From: UBA5239 sp040391785
GTDB lineage: Bacteria > Verrucomicrobiota > Lentisphaeria > Victivallales > Victivallaceae
Direction of reading: 5' to 3'
Assembly: GCA_040391785.1 (NCBI GenBank)
Contig: JBEBXH010000027.1
Span: 1-64,000 of the forward strand
Length of the DNA stretch: 64,000 nucleotides
Positions 40,113 through 49,668 of this stretch are shown here, in pieces. A model generated the notes under the pieces. That model did not search any database, was not told where the DNA came from, and saw only the letters and a list, made by a program, of their open reading frames with translations. The position numbers were made by a program, and so were the translations under genes. Each line of letters starts with the position of its first letter. The first letter of the stretch is position 1.

Positions 40113-41518
40113 CCCCGGAAATCGTGGCGGAACTGCACGGCATCTGCGGCCCGGAATACGTGATTTACAACGATCCGGAAGCCATGGAAGGTTATTCGCG
40201 CGACGAGTCGCCCGGCAAGAAATACGGCGTTATGCCCGAGGCGGTGGTTCGTCCAACGGACGCGGCGCAGATTGCCGCGATCATGCAGCTGGCGAACCGA
40301 GAACGCATTCCGGTGACGCCGCGCGGGGCGGGCTCCGGGCTCTCCGGCGGCGCGGTGCCGGTGTACGGCGGTATCGTGCTCGCCACCGATCGCATGAACC
40401 GGATTCTGGAGCTCGACCGGCCGAATATGATGATCGTGGTCGAGCCGGGTGTGATCGCCAATGATATCAATGAATTTCTGCGCGAATACAAGCTGTTTTA
40501 CGCGGGGTATCCGATGAGCCTCGAAACGTGTTTCATCGGCGGCAATATCGCTGAAAACGCGGGCGGCGGCAAGGCAGTCAAGTACGGCGTTACGGCGCGT
40601 TATGTGCTTGGATTGGAAGTGGTCACGCCGACTGGTAAGATCGTCGAATACGGCGGTAAGCTCCTGAAGGATGTGACCGGGTTCAACATGGTGCAATTGA
40701 TGGTCGGTTCCGAGGGGACGCTGGGCGTGGTGACGAAGATCATTTTGAAGCTGCTGCCGCTGCCGGCTTACCAGACCGATCTGCTGTGCTTGTTCGACTC
40801 GCCCGAGCGGGCGATTGCGCTGGTGCCGGAGATCATCACCAACACCGGGATTACACCGACCTCGATCGAATTCATGGACAGCGCCTCGGTGCGGACCTCG
40901 TGCAAGTACTTGAACGAGTCGCTGCCGTACGACAAATGCGGCGCCATGCTGCTGATTACCGTGGACGGCGTCGACCGGGCGGCGGTCGAACGGGATTACG
41001 AGACGGTCGGGCTGTATTGTCAGGAGAACGGCGCGAGCGAGGTGTATGTGGCGGACAATCCGCTGACCTCCGAGCGCATCTGGAAAATCCGCAAAAATAT
41101 CCCGGACGCCTACAATATTTACTCGACCCGTCAGAGCGGCGAGGATCTGGTGGTGCCGCCCGCCTCGATTCCGTTCGTGCTGAAAAAGCTCTACGGCATC
41201 GCGGAAAGTTACGGCGTGATCATCCCGTGCTACGGCCACGCCGGGGACGGCAACATTCACGCCCGGATCATCTGCCCGCCCGACTGGAGCAATGAAAAAT
41301 GGCAGCAGATCCTGCCGGAAATCCTGAAGAATGTTTATACCGACATTGCCACCGTCGGCGGCCGGATTTCCGGCGAACACGGCATCGGCTGCAAGCGCAA
41401 GGACTACATGAAATATGTGGTTTCGGAGGAATATCTGGATGTTTTGCGGGCGATCAAGAAGGCTCTGGACCCAAATAATATTCTCAATCCCGGTAAAATA
41501 ATTGATATTTTCTCCTGA
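40091..41518 (+). CDS. FAD-linked D-lactate/glycolate dehydrogenase (GlcD-like)
   Basis: 475 residues. FAD PCMH domain with PRGAGSGLSGGAVPVYGGIVL and GGNIAENAGGGKAVKYG, and a C-terminal FAD-oxidase domain with YGHAGDGNIHARI and GEHGIGCKRKDYM (metal and acid-binding His). GAGAGG precedes ATG. Gene order etfB-etfA-dehydrogenase is that of lctBCD, which oxidises lactate with NAD+ while using reduced ferredoxin. No lactate permease is adjacent; glycolate or another 2-hydroxyacid remains possible. Confidence 0.9.
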   Translation: MAEYGKVTPEIVAELHGICGPEYVIYNDPEAMEGYSRDESPGKKYGVMPEAVVRPTDAAQIAAIMQLANRERIPVTPRGAGSGLSGGAVPVYGGIVLATDRMNRILELDRPNMMIVVEPGVIANDINEFLREYKLFYAGYPMSLETCFIGGNIAENAGGGKAVKYGVTARYVLGLEVVTPTGKIVEYGGKLLKDVTGFNMVQLMVGSEGTLGVVTKIILKLLPLPAYQTDLLCLFDSPERAIALVPEIITNTGITPTSIEFMDSASVRTSCKYLNESLPYDKCGAMLLITVDGVDRAAVERDYETVGLYCQENGASEVYVADNPLTSERIWKIRKNIPDAYNIYSTRQSGEDLVVPPASIPFVLKKLYGIAESYGVIIPCYGHAGDGNIHARIICPPDWSNEKWQQILPEILKNVYTDIATVGGRISGEHGIGCKRKDYMKYVVSEEYLDVLRAIKKALDPNNILNPGKIIDIFS

Positions 41519-41543
41519 TGGCTCTATATTACCTCATTATAGA

Positions 41544-41655
41544 ATTGAAAGTTGAAAATTGAAAATTGAAAATTATTGGGAATCGCAAAGAACGAACTTT
41601 CTGAAGAAGAGTTTCTTTCATTTTCCACTTTCCATTTTCCATTTTCCATTTTAAA
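41544..41655. repeat. Heptameric A/T-rich tandem repeats
   Basis: Left block 41544-41575 repeats TTGAAAA-type heptamers; right block about 41620-41654 repeats ATTTTCC heptamers. The two are partly complementary, so they can form an imperfect stem around 41576-41619. Intergenic between the dehydrogenase and DUF1805 genes. Confidence 0.6.
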
Positions 41656-41666
41656 AGGAGCCTCTT

Positions 41667-41945
41667 ATGGAGAAGATATCTTTTGATGGTTTGAGTTTTG
41701 AAACATACACGATTCCGACCACCAACAGTGCCGTATTGATGATCAAAGGCAGCAAGGGATTTCTGGGTTGCCGGTATTTCAATCTCGAGATCGCGGAGCG
41801 CCTTGGCGACGCGGTGGCGGTGGTCTCCGCCAAAAATATCGACACGATGCTGGACGCGGAAGTGCTGGGTGTGAGCCCGAAGGCCGCTGAACTCGGCGTT
41901 ACCCCCGGCATGTCCGGCAAAGACGCCCTGAAACGGATGGTGTGA
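41667..41945 (+). CDS. DUF1805 (YunC-like) protein
   Basis: 92 residues. Pattern KGSKGFLGCRYFNLEIAERLGDAVAVVSAKNIDTMLDAEV matches the small DUF1805 family of unknown function (conserved Gly-Cys). AAAAGGAGCC precedes ATG. Adjoins pdxB. Confidence 0.8.
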   Translation: MEKISFDGLSFETYTIPTTNSAVLMIKGSKGFLGCRYFNLEIAERLGDAVAVVSAKNIDTMLDAEVLGVSPKAAELGVTPGMSGKDALKRMV

Positions 41946-41947
41946 AT

Positions 41948-43069
41948 ATGAAAATTGTCATCGACGATAAAATACCTTTCAGCAAAGGCGTGTTCGAACC
42001 CATGGCGGAGGTGCTTTACCAGCCCGGCGCCGCCATCAATGCCCACAGCGTGGCCGACGCCGACGCGCTGATTACCCGTACCCGGACCAAGTGCAACGCC
42101 GCTTTGCTGACGGGCTCGGCGGTTAAATTTGCCGCCACGGCCACCATCGGCTATGACCACTTCGACACGGATTATCTGGATTCGCACAACATCTGCTGGA
42201 CCAATGCGCCCGGCTGCAATTCGAGCTCAGTGGCGCAATACATCACCTCGGCGCTGCTGAATCTGGCGGTGAAGCACGGTTTCAAGCTGGAGGGCAAGAC
42301 GCTCGGCGTGATCGGCGTGGGCAACGTCGGCAGCAAGGTCGCCAAAGTCGGACAGGCGCTCGGCATGAAGGTATTGCTGAACGACCCGCCGCGGGCCGAG
42401 TGCGAGGGCAAAGCCGGGTTCGTGGGGCTCGATGAGATTCTGGCGCAAGCCGATGTGGTGACCACTCACGTGCCGCTGGAAAAGAGTGGGAAGTATCCGA
42501 CATTTCACATGGCGGGTAAATCGTTTTTCGACCGGATGAAATCCGGCGCGTTTTATATCAACTCCTCGCGCGGCGAGGTTTGCGACGGCAATGCCTTGAA
42601 AACGGTATTGAAATCCGGCAAGCTGGCCGGTTCGGTGCTCGACGTGTGGGAAGAGGAACCGGATATCGACCTCGAACTGCTGGCGCTGGTCGACTACGGC
42701 ACGCCGCATATCGCGGGGTATTCGACCGATGGCAAGGCCAACGGCACGGCGATGAGCGTCAACGCGCTGGCGAAGTTCTTCGATCTGCCGCTGGTCGACT
42801 GGTACCCGAACAATGTGCCGATGCCGCCCGAGCCGAACATCAAGGCAGAGGATACCGGCGATTTTGAACGGGATTTGCTGAAAATAGTCAATGTGTCTTA
42901 TGATATCACCCGGGACAGCGACGGGCTGCGGAAGTCCGTGGAAACGTTTGAGAAACAGCGCGGGGACTACCCGCTGCGCCGCGAATTCCCGGTTTACGTG
43001 GTGCACGGTACGCTCGGCGACAAGCTGCGCGACGCCGTGCTCGGTCTCGGATTCCAATACAGGAAATAA
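41948..43069 (+). CDS. pdxB: 4-phosphoerythronate dehydrogenase
   Basis: 373 residues of the D-2-hydroxyacid dehydrogenase type with PdxB features: TRTRTKCNAALL, IGYDHFDTDYL, NAPGCNSSSVAQYI, GVIGVGNVGSKVAKVGQALG (Rossmann), SRGEVCDGNAL, DVWEEEPDIDLELL and THIAGYS-like TPHIAGYSTDGKANGT, plus a C-terminal dimerisation region. Second step of DXP-independent pyridoxal phosphate synthesis. ATG 41948 is preferred over GTG 41942, which overlaps the previous stop. Confidence 0.93.
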   Translation: MKIVIDDKIPFSKGVFEPMAEVLYQPGAAINAHSVADADALITRTRTKCNAALLTGSAVKFAATATIGYDHFDTDYLDSHNICWTNAPGCNSSSVAQYITSALLNLAVKHGFKLEGKTLGVIGVGNVGSKVAKVGQALGMKVLLNDPPRAECEGKAGFVGLDEILAQADVVTTHVPLEKSGKYPTFHMAGKSFFDRMKSGAFYINSSRGEVCDGNALKTVLKSGKLAGSVLDVWEEEPDIDLELLALVDYGTPHIAGYSTDGKANGTAMSVNALAKFFDLPLVDWYPNNVPMPPEPNIKAEDTGDFERDLLKIVNVSYDITRDSDGLRKSVETFEKQRGDYPLRREFPVYVVHGTLGDKLRDAVLGLGFQYRK

Positions 43070-43071
43070 TT

Positions 43072-44292
43072 ATGTACAATGCCGTAATCTGCCGTTACCA
43101 TGAAATTGCCACCAAAGGCAACAACCGCAATATGTTCGAAAACCAGCTGGTCGAAAACCTGCGCTATCTGCTGCGCGGTGTGGCGGACCTGAAAATCGCC
43201 AAGGTCCGCGGCCGCATCTGGGTCTCGCGCAAGGATAAACAGGTGTTCACGGGCGATGAGCTCTCCGCCATCAAAAAACAGCTCGGCTATGCGTTCGGAA
43301 TCGAGTCGTTTTCGCCGGTGATTATGGGGCCGAGCAACATCGAGTTCCTGCGCGACACGGTCAAGCATTACGCGGGCGGATTTTTCGAGGCGGCATTTGC
43401 GAAACACGACAAGGTGGCGTTTGCCGTGCGCGCCCGCCGCAGCGACAAGCATTTTCCGATGACCTCCAAGGATATCGAGATCGATATCGCCGAGATCATC
43501 GATAGCCATTTCAACCGCAACGACGGGCTGTACGTGAACCTGACGGAACCGGAAATCACGGTTTATTGCGAGGTGCGCGACGAATTTTCGTTTGTCTATT
43601 TCGAACAGGCCAAGGGGCCGGGCGGGCTGCCGGTGGGGAGCAATCCGCCGGTGCTGGCGCTGCTCTCCGGCGGCATTGACTCGCCGGTGGCCTGCAATAT
43701 GCTGATGAAGCGCGGCTGTCGGGTGCATTATGTGACGTTTCACAGCGATCCCTACACGCCGCCCGAGACTTGCGAAAAGGTCCGGAAGATGGCCGATTCG
43801 CTGAACCAGTGGCAGCGCCCGGGCAAGCTTTTTCTCTGTAACCTGGCGGAGATCCAGAAGGCGATTCGCGACAATTGCAACGCGCGCTACCGCACCGTGT
43901 TGTACCGGCGGATGATGTTCCGGATCGCCGAGAAGCTGATGAACCGCTGCGGGGCGAAGGCGCTTGTGACCGGCGAATCGGTGGGGCAGGTGGCCAGCCA
44001 GACGATTGTGAACCTGGGCACGACCAACAGCGCCGTCAGCGCGCTGGTGCTGCGTCCGCTGATCGGCATGGACAAGAGCGAAGCCATCGACATCGCGCGG
44101 CGGATCGGCACGTTTGAGCTTTCCAGCTGGCAGGTGCCGGACAGCTGCACGGTGTTCGCGCCGGACCAGCCCGCCACCTCGGTGCCGCTGGACAAAGCGC
44201 TGTTCGAGGAAGAGCAGCTCGGCGACTACGACGCCATGCTCAACGAAGTCGTGGAAAATTGCGAAGTTTACATAGGAGGAGAAGCCAAATGA
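43072..44292 (+). CDS. thiI: tRNA 4-thiouridine synthase
   Basis: 406 residues: N-terminal ferredoxin-like and THUMP region (residues 60-165), then PP-loop ATPase with LALLSGGIDSPVA and later TGESVGQVASQT and ARRIGTFELS. There is no C-terminal rhodanese domain, the common shorter form. AGGAAATAATT precedes ATG. Overlaps nfo by four bases. Confidence 0.95.
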   Translation: MYNAVICRYHEIATKGNNRNMFENQLVENLRYLLRGVADLKIAKVRGRIWVSRKDKQVFTGDELSAIKKQLGYAFGIESFSPVIMGPSNIEFLRDTVKHYAGGFFEAAFAKHDKVAFAVRARRSDKHFPMTSKDIEIDIAEIIDSHFNRNDGLYVNLTEPEITVYCEVRDEFSFVYFEQAKGPGGLPVGSNPPVLALLSGGIDSPVACNMLMKRGCRVHYVTFHSDPYTPPETCEKVRKMADSLNQWQRPGKLFLCNLAEIQKAIRDNCNARYRTVLYRRMMFRIAEKLMNRCGAKALVTGESVGQVASQTIVNLGTTNSAVSALVLRPLIGMDKSEAIDIARRIGTFELSSWQVPDSCTVFAPDQPATSVPLDKALFEEEQLGDYDAMLNEVVENCEVYIGGEAK

Positions 44293-45131
44293 AGTACATC
44301 GGAGCACATGTCAGCAGCAGCGGCGGGGTGGAGAACGCGCCGTTGAACGCGCATAAAATCGGGGCGAATGCATTCGCGTTGTTTACGAAAAATCAGCAGC
44401 AGTGGCATGCTACGCCGCTGGGCGAGGCGAATATCGCGGCATTCAAGGAAAACTGTAAGAAGTTGAATTTCCCGGCGGAGGCGATTCTGCCGCATGACAG
44501 TTATTTGATCAACCTCGGGCAGCCGACCGAAGAAGGACTGGAGAAGTCCCGCAAGGCGTTCAATGACGAGGTAAAGCGTTGTCATCAGTTAGGGTTGATT
44601 TACCTGAACTTTCATCCGGGCGCGCATTTGAACCAGATCAGCGAGGACGAATGTCTGGCGCGGATCGCGGAGTCGCTGAATATCGCGCATCAGGAAGTGC
44701 CGGAAGTGATCACCGTCATCGAAAACACGGCGGGGCAGGGCTCGAACGTGGGATTTAAATTTGAGCATCTGGCGAAGATCATCGAGCAGGTCAAGGATCA
44801 GAAACGGGTGGCGGTGTGCCTGGATACCTGCCATACGTTTGCGGGCGGTTATGACCTGCGGACCGAGGAAGAATGCGAGGCGACTTTCGCTGAATTCGAC
44901 CGGATCGTCGGTTTCAAGTGGCTCAAAGGGATGCACCTGAACGATGCCAAATCCGATTTTGACAGTCACGTGGACCGCCACAATTCGCTCGGCAAGGGAA
45001 ACCTCGGCGAGGCGGTTTTCCGGTATATCATGAAGGATAAGCGTTTCGACGGTATCCCGCTGATTCTGGAGACGATCGAGCCGGAACTGTGGCCGGAAGA
45101 GATCAAGTGGCTCAGGAGTCTGGAGAAATAA
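44289..45131 (+). CDS. nfo: Endonuclease IV
   Basis: 280 residues: MKYIGAHVSSSGGVENAP, LPHDSYLINLG, NFHPGAHL, ENTAGQGSNVG, CLDTCHTFAGGYD, HLNDAKSDFDSHVDRHNSLGKG, all the zinc-binding TIM-barrel motifs of AP endonuclease family 2. ATG 44289 has AGGAGGAG upstream and overlaps thiI. Acts in base excision repair downstream of glycosylases such as ung in this same region. Confidence 0.97.
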   Translation: MKYIGAHVSSSGGVENAPLNAHKIGANAFALFTKNQQQWHATPLGEANIAAFKENCKKLNFPAEAILPHDSYLINLGQPTEEGLEKSRKAFNDEVKRCHQLGLIYLNFHPGAHLNQISEDECLARIAESLNIAHQEVPEVITVIENTAGQGSNVGFKFEHLAKIIEQVKDQKRVAVCLDTCHTFAGGYDLRTEEECEATFAEFDRIVGFKWLKGMHLNDAKSDFDSHVDRHNSLGKGNLGEAVFRYIMKDKRFDGIPLILETIEPELWPEEIKWLRSLEK

Positions 45132-46498
45132 TGATTGCGGTAATGTCATTTTGCGGACTGTGCGTGCTGCTACTGATGGGGAAGCTGATCCGCACCTACG
45201 TGCCGCTGTTTCAACGGTTGTACTTGCCGGCCTCGGTGATCGGCGGGGCGCTGGGATTGGTGATTATCAATGTCTGCGGCAGTTGGATTTCCCCGGAATG
45301 GTTCGCGGCGTGGAACAACCTGCCCGGATTTCTGATCAATATTGTGTTTGCTTCGCTGTTCCTCGGCGTGAAACATTCCAGTAAGGCTGGAATGTGGAAA
45401 ATCACCATGCCGCAGGTCTGTTTCGGGCAGATTACTGCCTGGGGGCAATATGTGGTGGGGCTGATCGTGGTGCTGCTTTTCCTGGGGCCGGTGTTCGGTG
45501 TGCCGAGTGTGTTCGGGAACCTGATCGAAATCGGGTTCGAAGGCGGACACGGTACGGTCGGCGGATTGACCAAAATGTTCAAAGATCTGGGGTGGCCGGA
45601 AGGGGTCGACCTGGGCTACACCATGGCGACGACCGGGATGATTTTCGGGATTATCATCGGGATGATCCTGATCAATGTGGCCGCACGGCGCGGCGAGGTC
45701 GATAACATCCGTACTTTCAACGATATGAGCAAACTTGAACAGCGCGGGATCTACCGGCTCCGGCGGCAGCCGCCGGCCGGCAAGCAGACCGTGCATTCCG
45801 ATTCGGTGGATTCGCTGGCGCTGCATATCGCGATCATCGGGATTGCGGTGTTGATCGGGTACGAAATGAAGGCGGGGTTGATGCTGCTGAACGGAGTGGT
45901 TCCGGAATCCATTCAGAATACGCATATCCTGACCAGTTTTCCGCTGTTCCCGCTCTGTATGATCGGCGGGCTGATTCTGCAGTTCATGCTGAATAAAACC
46001 AGGACGCGTGCGCTGGTGGACGCGGGGCAGATGCAGCGTTTGTCCGGGGCGTCGCTGGACTTTCTGGTGGTGTCGGCGGTGGCGACGATCCAAATCAAAT
46101 TTGTCTTGAACTACTGGCTGCCGCTGTTGATCCTGATTCTTTTCGGCGTTGCCTGGAACGTATTTACGGTGCTGTTTCTGGGGAAACGGATTTTCAAGGA
46201 AGCGTGGTTCGAGCGGTCGATTGCCGAGTTCGGGCAGTCGATGGGGGTGACGGCGACCGGACTGCTGCTGCTGCGTACGGTGGACCCGGACAACAAAACC
46301 TGCGCGGCCTCGGCTTTCGGTTACAAACAATTGTTTCATGAGCCGTTCATGGGCGGGGGCATCTGGACCTCGCTGGCGGTGCCGCTGGTGATTCAAAAGG
46401 GGGGCTGGCCGGTGTTTTTCATCTGCCTGGCATTTCTGATATTCTGGTTTGCGATCTGGCGAATATTTTTTTACATAAAACCGGTGAAAAATGAGTGA
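45131..46498 (+). CDS. Sodium/glutamate symporter (GltS family)
   Basis: 455 residues, about 11 membrane helices. The hallmark reentrant segment GFEGGHGTVGGLTKMFKDLG and ATTGMIFGIIIGMILIN in the first half, with a matching VTATGLLLLRTVDPDNKT in the second half, fits the ESS family. ATG shares its A with the nfo stop (TAATG). Imports glutamate with sodium. Confidence 0.88.
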   Translation: MIAVMSFCGLCVLLLMGKLIRTYVPLFQRLYLPASVIGGALGLVIINVCGSWISPEWFAAWNNLPGFLINIVFASLFLGVKHSSKAGMWKITMPQVCFGQITAWGQYVVGLIVVLLFLGPVFGVPSVFGNLIEIGFEGGHGTVGGLTKMFKDLGWPEGVDLGYTMATTGMIFGIIIGMILINVAARRGEVDNIRTFNDMSKLEQRGIYRLRRQPPAGKQTVHSDSVDSLALHIAIIGIAVLIGYEMKAGLMLLNGVVPESIQNTHILTSFPLFPLCMIGGLILQFMLNKTRTRALVDAGQMQRLSGASLDFLVVSAVATIQIKFVLNYWLPLLILILFGVAWNVFTVLFLGKRIFKEAWFERSIAEFGQSMGVTATGLLLLRTVDPDNKTCAASAFGYKQLFHEPFMGGGIWTSLAVPLVIQKGGWPVFFICLAFLIFWFAIWRIFFYIKPVKNE

Positions 46499-49070
46499 AG
46501 AAAAGAAAAAACGGATAAACCGCGGCTGTCTGACCCGGATTGCCATTGTGGTAGTAACGGTGGCGGTGGTTCTGCTGCTGCAGAGTCTGCCGGTGTGGCT
46601 GAGCGGTAAACTGCTGCCGGCGCTGGCGGAGTCCGCCGGTATCGCCGGGCTCGAGGCCAATGTCACTTCGCTGGGGCTGACTCAGGCGGAATTGCGCAAT
46701 GCCAAAATCCGAATCGAGGGGAAACGTTCGATCTCAGTTGACTCGATCCGGGTCAACTATTCGCTGCCGTTCTATCCGTTTCAGAAGCAGATCAAGATCA
46801 AAAGCTTGCTGATTACGGGGCTGCGGGTCAATGCCGTGCAGGAAAATGGCGAGTGGTCGATTCCGGGGATTTACCCGGATCTCGTCAAGAATAAAAGTAC
46901 CGCCGAGCCGGCGAAAAGCGATAAAAATGAAAAGACGGAAGGCCTGGTGCATCTGCAGCGGTTGATCCTGAAGGATTGCGAATTCCGGATCCGGTACAAC
47001 GAGGCGCTGTATACGATTCCGGTGTCGCTGAGTCTGAATATGCCGGAGGAGGCGGATAAGCCGTGGCGGGCCCGGGGGGCGATCCAGTTTTCCGGGGATA
47101 AATTCAATATGAACGGCACATTCAATCGTGACAGCGGCCAGTTTGAGTTCAATCTCAAATCATCGTTACGGCTGGCCAATTACACGAATTTCATGCCGGA
47201 AATGAGACAGAAAAGACTATTCGGCAATGCTTCGTTTCTGGGGAAGGTGACAGGGCAGATTCGTAATACCAATGAACTGCGCGACTTGAAGGCCGAGTTA
47301 TCATTCGACCGCCTGAGCGTCGGTTCGCCTCAGTTCGCGGTCAGCGTTCCCGATGGTAAATTCTTTGTCATTTCGCTGACTCAGGCGGACAAGGATCATT
47401 TTGACTGGAGCATGAACGGAATCCGGTTGGCGCGCCCGCTGATGTTTGAGCTCACCGAGAGCGGCGGGCAGATCGTCCGGAACGGGGATGAATTGACCCT
47501 TAACGGCAAGATCGGCAGCAGCTTGAAAAAGCAATTATGGATCACTCGCGATTTGCCGTTAAACCACGATTTCGACTTCAAATGGAACTTGAAAGAGCAG
47601 GCAGGAGCATGGAATTATCAACTGGCGGTAACTGAATCCGGATGGGAAAATCTGGTGAATATGACATTCGAAAAAATCGCGGTGAGCAGCAGCGGTACCA
47701 TCGATAAAGGGGGGATCAGCTCCCGGAACCAGGTGGCGGTGACGCCGGATTTGAGCTTGAAAACGGCGGGGAAGTCGATCAAGATTGCGGCCCCGTTGTT
47801 GAATGGCGATGTCGGACTGAAAGACGGCAAGCTTATCGGCAGTGTCAAATTGCACACCGGCGGCATTGCCGCGCCGGAGCTTGAGGCGCATACCGGGGCG
47901 CTGGATATCGTGTTGCCGGTAGATGCCGCGGAGGCGAGCAGCATCAATCTCGCCGGAGCGGAATTCAAGAATTATAAGATTGACCAAATCAAATACGGGG
48001 TTAAACGCACGGAAGATCAGCTGGTATTGGACGGTCAGATTCTGCAGAGCATGCTGCCGCTCGATTGCCGGAATGTCTGCACGGTTTCGCTGAGCCCCGA
48101 GCTGGCGGTGGATGTTCAGTTGAACGTGGCCGCCAAAGATAAGACCGCGCTGATGGAGTTGGATAGCCTGGCCCCGGCCTTGAAGAATATGAAGCTCGGC
48201 GGCGATCTGGGGATTGAGGCGAATTACCGCTGGACGGCGAAGAAGCAGACGGGGGCTTGTACGGTTTATCTGGCGGACGGGCGGCTGGTCAACGATGAGA
48301 TGAAGTTGACGGCGTCCGGGCTGGATTTCAAGGTCGGGCTTCCGGATTTGCCGACGCTGAAAACCGAGGCGCTGCAGCGGCTGAATTGTAAGGAATTGAA
48401 GTTCAAAAACTTTGTGTTTAATAACATCGAAGCCGGGTTTTCGCTGGAGCGCAATATGGTGTTTCTGCTGGAAAGCTTTAGTGTTGATTGGTGCGGCGGC
48501 AGTGTGTTCACCTATTCGCTGCGCCTGGCGCCGGGCGACCGCAATGTCAATGCCACGATCTATTTCGACGGCTTGAACATTTCCCGGGTCATCGGACAGA
48601 CCGGGCTGGCCACGGCCGAGGGCGACGGCACGATTTACGGGCGTTTGCCGATGACGGTGGGGAGTGCCGGTATCCAGCTTCGCCCCGGATTCCTCTATTC
48701 GGCGCCCGGCGAGACCAAAAATATCCGATTCAAGAATCTGGACAATATGCTGGACTCCATACCGCAGGGGAGCGCGCAGTACAATCAGCTGGACCTGGCG
48801 TCCGAGGCGCTGAAAAATTTCAATTACGACTGGTTCAAGGTCGATCTGAGAAGCGAGGGGGACAAGTTGATCCTGGCCTCGCAGTTCAACGGCCGTCCGG
48901 TCGATAAACTGCCGTTCACCTATGACGCGAAAAGCGGCGGACTGGTCCGGGTGGAGGGCGCGCAGGCGACTTTTCAGGGCATTAAGCTGGACCTGAATAC
49001 CAGCGTGCCGTTGAATCAATTATTGCAGTTCAATTCTCAAATACAAAAACTTGCCGGAGGTAAAAAATGA
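46491..49070 (+). CDS. ydbH: YdbH-like intermembrane lipid transport protein
   Basis: 859 residues. One N-terminal transmembrane helix (about 13-37), then a long beta-rich AsmA/TamB-like repeat region consistent with a periplasm-spanning groove. C-terminal part (GDGTIYGRLPMTVGSAGIQL, PGFLYSAPG, FNYDWFKVDLRSEGDKLIL) matches the YdbH C-terminal domain. It overlaps the symporter end by 8 bases and is followed, also overlapping, by small ynbE-like and ydbL-like genes, the exact three-gene set of E. coli. The YdbH-YnbE bridge moves phospholipid between inner and outer membranes. Confidence 0.85.
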   Translation: MSEEKKKRINRGCLTRIAIVVVTVAVVLLLQSLPVWLSGKLLPALAESAGIAGLEANVTSLGLTQAELRNAKIRIEGKRSISVDSIRVNYSLPFYPFQKQIKIKSLLITGLRVNAVQENGEWSIPGIYPDLVKNKSTAEPAKSDKNEKTEGLVHLQRLILKDCEFRIRYNEALYTIPVSLSLNMPEEADKPWRARGAIQFSGDKFNMNGTFNRDSGQFEFNLKSSLRLANYTNFMPEMRQKRLFGNASFLGKVTGQIRNTNELRDLKAELSFDRLSVGSPQFAVSVPDGKFFVISLTQADKDHFDWSMNGIRLARPLMFELTESGGQIVRNGDELTLNGKIGSSLKKQLWITRDLPLNHDFDFKWNLKEQAGAWNYQLAVTESGWENLVNMTFEKIAVSSSGTIDKGGISSRNQVAVTPDLSLKTAGKSIKIAAPLLNGDVGLKDGKLIGSVKLHTGGIAAPELEAHTGALDIVLPVDAAEASSINLAGAEFKNYKIDQIKYGVKRTEDQLVLDGQILQSMLPLDCRNVCTVSLSPELAVDVQLNVAAKDKTALMELDSLAPALKNMKLGGDLGIEANYRWTAKKQTGACTVYLADGRLVNDEMKLTASGLDFKVGLPDLPTLKTEALQRLNCKELKFKNFVFNNIEAGFSLERNMVFLLESFSVDWCGGSVFTYSLRLAPGDRNVNATIYFDGLNISRVIGQTGLATAEGDGTIYGRLPMTVGSAGIQLRPGFLYSAPGETKNIRFKNLDNMLDSIPQGSAQYNQLDLASEALKNFNYDWFKVDLRSEGDKLILASQFNGRPVDKLPFTYDAKSGGLVRVEGAQATFQGIKLDLNTSVPLNQLLQFNSQIQKLAGGKK

Positions 49071-49255
49071 AAAAAGGATTGTTGGTACTGGGGCTTGTCG
49101 CCGCTGCGGCGCTGGCCGGATGCATTAAAACGGAGAGCAAAGTGGAAATCGCCCCCATCGAAGTGAAGCCGGTGCATTTGACCATTGACATCAATGTCAG
49201 GGTGGAAAAGCAGCTGGACGACTTTTTCGGCGATCTGGATAATCAACAACAATAA
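49067..49255 (+). CDS. ynbE: YnbE-like outer-membrane lipoprotein
   Basis: 62 residues with lipoprotein signal ending LAGC and a short mature part KVEIAPIEVKPVHLTIDINV, which matches the YnbE strand that augments the C-terminus of YdbH. CCGGAGG lies upstream; ATG overlaps the ydbH stop (ATGA). Confidence 0.88.
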   Translation: MKKGLLVLGLVAAAALAGCIKTESKVEIAPIEVKPVHLTIDINVRVEKQLDDFFGDLDNQQQ

Positions 49256-49276
49256 TAAACAGCAGGAGAAAAGAAA

Positions 49277-49648
49277 ATGTTGAAGAAAATTTTACTGGTA
49301 CTGTGTCTGATTTTGAGTTTCAGCGCTACGGTTTTTGCTGCGGATTCCAATGAGCAGATCAAGGAGCGCATGAAGCAGCGCCTGACCAAGATCAACGATT
49401 ACAAGGACAAAGGCGCGGTGGGCGAAGACAACAAGGGCTATCTGGTAACGAGAGCCAATGACGCCGAGGCCGACAAGATCACCAAGGAAGAAAACGCCGA
49501 CCGCAAAACCGTTTACAACGAAATTGCCAAGAGCACCAAAGCCTCCGTCGACCAGGTCGGACAGCAGCGCGCCGCGAAGATTGCCGAAATCAGCAAAAAG
49601 GGCCATTGGCTGCAGGACAAAACCGGGAAGTGGTACCAGAAACAGTAA
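49277..49648 (+). CDS. ydbL: YdbL-like periplasmic protein (DUF1318)
   Basis: 123 residues, cleavable signal (ILLVLCLILSFSATVFAA). Pattern IKERMKQRLTKINDYKDKGAVGEDNKGYL and KKGHWLQDKTGKWYQK matches DUF1318/YdbL, the suggested chaperone or modulator of the YdbH-YnbE bridge. Good AGGAG site. Confidence 0.88.
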   Translation: MLKKILLVLCLILSFSATVFAADSNEQIKERMKQRLTKINDYKDKGAVGEDNKGYLVTRANDAEADKITKEENADRKTVYNEIAKSTKASVDQVGQQRAAKIAEISKKGHWLQDKTGKWYQKQ

Positions 49649-49668
49649 TTGTTTAAAGGTAGATATTT

